64,000 bases of DNA from an uncultured Eubacteriales bacterium (GTDB lineage: Bacteria; Bacillota; Clostridia; Oscillospirales; Acutalibacteraceae): positions 1 to 64,000 of the forward strand of contig CAKSRC010000002.1 in the NCBI GenBank assembly GCA_934486915.1, written 5' to 3'. The translations under genes were made by a program, and so were the position numbers. Every line of letters starts with the position of its first letter. Position 1 is the stretch's first letter. Positions 62,695 through 64,000 of this stretch are shown here, piece after piece. Below the pieces are notes generated by a model. The model searched no databases. It saw only the letters and a program-made list of their open reading frames with translations, and was not told the origin of the DNA.

Positions 62695-63039
62695 TTAATT
62701 TTCAGGAACATATTTTTGTAAAAGTCCCCAAACGTATATTATCTCATCTTCAAAGCATACCTTTTGAGCCCTCTTTATTATGTAAAGATCATCATTACAT
62801 CTCAAAACAGTGTCAAATGGCATTGTATCAATCCTAACATCTGCCGGCCCTATGTATAAAAAAGTATCTATATCGGCCTTACCCAGCTTTAAATATTGGT
62901 ACCCAAATGTATTTTTATTTACGTATCGGCTTGGTTGAATAAAGGCCTTAGTTTTGGTTATAACATTGTTTTCATTGTCAAGTATTTCCATAGTACTGCC
63001 ATACTTATCAATAGATTTTTTAACCATATATCTTCTCAT
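62695..63039 (-). CDS. Phage head-tail joining protein
   Basis: A 114-residue protein with a compact beta fold resembling head closure proteins of PBSX and Mu-like phages (ADVRIDTMPFDTVLR and WGLLQKY). It overlaps the gene upstream by four bases. Assignment relies on size and position. Confidence 0.55.
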   Translation of the reverse strand: MRRYMVKKSIDKYGSTMEILDNENNVITKTKAFIQPSRYVNKNTFGYQYLKLGKADIDTFLYIGPADVRIDTMPFDTVLRCNDDLYIIKRAQKVCFEDEIIYVWGLLQKYVPEN

Positions 63040-63416
63040 ATGATGTTCACCTGTCCTACCAAGAATTCATCATCATTTATTAAATCTGATATAGACCTTT
63101 TAGCATCCAACCAAACTTTAAGAGCCATCTCTACCATGATTTTTTTATCACTGTTAATCTTTATATCTCCGGCAGAAAAACTGCTCATTTCTTCCGCAGA
63201 GGCTCTATACACCGTATATCTATAAAGAGCTAAGGCAGCGGCAGCGGCATTGAGCCGCGCGCCGTTTTCTTCTTCTTTAGTGGCATCTTTCATCAAACGT
63301 CTTATTTCTTCTGCTGCCTCGCTACAAATAGATACCCATGGTGCTGCTTCTTCTTCACTTAATGACGCTATTAATGAAAATCTTAATAGAATTTCTTTTA
63401 TATCCAAGCAGCTCAC
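63036..63416 (-). CDS. Phage head-tail connector-type protein
   Basis: A helical 126-residue protein rich in Ala and Glu (AEEIRRLMKDATKEEE). It stands between the capsid gene and the joining protein, the place of XkdH/YqbG-type connectors. Function from position only. Confidence 0.55.
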   Translation of the reverse strand: MSCLDIKEILLRFSLIASLSEEEAAPWVSICSEAAEEIRRLMKDATKEEENGARLNAAAAALALYRYTVYRASAEEMSSFSAGDIKINSDKKIMVEMALKVWLDAKRSISDLINDDEFLVGQVNII

Positions 63417-63425
63417 CTCTTAAAA

Positions 63426-64000
63426 TTAATAAGTTAATTTCTTTGTTGCATCTTTGAAGATTTTAGCAAATCCTATAGTTGTGCTTACAGCTGCTCTTTC
63501 AAGCTGTCTATCGATTAATCTATCGTAATCGATTACAACATCACCTGCTTGTACCATTTCAAGTGCACAATTTTTATCTATACCGATTATTGTATCATCG
63601 CTAATTGATGGTACATGAATTAATGTAGCACCTACAGGAGTAACTAATTTACCCGTTCCTTGGAAGTTAAGGCCTGCTTGAGCGTCTTTCATCTCACTAA
63701 GATTTAGAATTTTTTGCATTGTAGCGGTTGGAGCAAGCATTGTATTTAGCTCATAAGGAGCAAGACCCGCCCAAAGTTTTACTATATCTGCATATGTAAG
63801 TGTATCTGCAGTAGCAGAACTTATTTCTGCAGCTGCATTATTGTTACCATCACCGTTTAACAATACATTAACAGCATCCTCAAGTTGAGCCTTTGCTATA
63901 TATGCACCAATTCTCTTTAAGCTTACTGTAAATAAATCAAGATGCTGGAATCTTAAAGCCTCATAGGATGCTTGTAACATTCTTCCTCTTTTGTTAAGCT
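63426..64000 (-). CDS. Phage major capsid protein, C-terminal part (cut by window edge)
   Basis: The reading frame is open to base 64000 with no stop before the ATG at 63980, so this is the end of a longer protein. The sequence RMLQASYEALRFQHLDLFTV, then the VIDYDRLIDRQLERAAVST end, fits PBSX XkdG-type capsid proteins with the HK97 fold. It shows that head genes, not only tail genes, exist in this element. Confidence 0.72.
   Translation of the reverse strand, partial: LNKRGRMLQASYEALRFQHLDLFTVSLKRIGAYIAKAQLEDAVNVLLNGDGNNNAAAEISSATADTLTYADIVKLWAGLAPYELNTMLAPTATMQKILNLSEMKDAQAGLNFQGTGKLVTPVGATLIHVPSISDDTIIGIDKNCALEMVQAGDVVIDYDRLIDRQLERAAVSTTIGFAKIFKDATKKLTY

Larger units (their letters stand above)
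55541..64000 (-). mobile_element. PBSX-like contractile-tail prophage or tailocin, tail end, cut by the window edge
   Basis: Minus-strand module of at least 16 genes in the usual order of PBSX-type phages read 5' to 3': capsid, connectors, sheath, tube, tail chaperone with frameshift, a small unknown gene in the tape-measure place, LysM baseplate hub, XkdQ, DUF2577, DUF2634, baseplate J, DUF2313, tail fibre. There is no integrase, holin, endolysin or attachment site in the visible part. Both flanks of the left end are ordinary terminators. The right end lies beyond base 64000. Confidence 0.85.

Noticed and set aside
1..64000. CRISPR arrays, insertion sequences and rRNA
   Set aside because: No regularly spaced direct repeats, transposase frames or rRNA signature segments were found.

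Overview
The window looks like chromosome of a low-GC, endospore-forming member of the Bacillota, class Clostridia. Support comes from a BofA-like protein, the spoIIGA-sigE pair, a MurT/GatD pair, clostridial-type thymidylate kinase and conserved proteins, acyl-CoA dehydratase activases, Na+-pumping decarboxylase subunits and FeoAB. I cannot name the genus. No rRNA, CRISPR array, insertion sequence or integrase was seen. One tRNA (Thr, GGT) is present.

Layout. 0.2-0.8 kb: YaaL-like and BofA-like genes. 0.9 kb: tRNA-Thr on the minus strand. 1.1-8.0 kb: a plus-strand operon running thyX, tmk, DUF2156, GNAT, DJ-1, formyl-THF cyclo-ligase, mltG, peptidase U32. 8.1-10.8 kb: a Nudix gene and the gatD/murT pair on the minus strand. 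11.0-12.7 kb: spoIIGA-sigE. 13.0-14.7 kb: a Na+/phosphate cotransporter. 14.9-35.3 kb: a long minus-strand series carrying miaB, ylbF, mutS, mutL, miaA, an HlyD-like adaptor, yggS, sepF, divIVA and ileS, then after a hairpin lspA, a pseudouridine synthase, a HAD phosphatase, ppk1, a phosphofructokinase and a divergent [FeFe]-hydrogenase-like protein. 35.5 kb: hup. 35.9-38.6 kb: two unrecognised paralogous proteins. 38.7-41.2 kb: feoAB. 41.2-43.0 kb: a clostridial conserved protein and a DUF3626-like protein. 43.2-47.4 kb: a two-gene acyl-CoA dehydratase activase system. 47.6-50.5 kb: a phosphohexomutase and two small proteins. 50.8-53.8 kb: a PheS/PheT-like pair that has lost its catalytic motifs. 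53.8-55.4 kb: OadG/OadB-type Na+ pump subunits. 55.5-64.0 kb: the tail end of a PBSX-like contractile-tail prophage or tailocin, all minus strand, from tail fibre back to a capsid gene cut by the window edge.

Functionally most of the window is housekeeping: dTMP synthesis, wall building (MltG, MurT/GatD), division (SepF, DivIVA), mismatch repair, tRNA modification (MiaA/MiaB, U32), polyphosphate and phosphate handling, iron uptake and sporulation control. The places that deserve a second look are the tandem paralogs sharing an N-terminal module (35.9-38.6 kb), the dead PheRS-like pair (50.8-53.8 kb), and the prophage tail module, which has a clear -1 frameshift site in its tail chaperone gene but no tape-measure gene where one is expected. 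Family names come from recognising motifs by eye; no database search was run.
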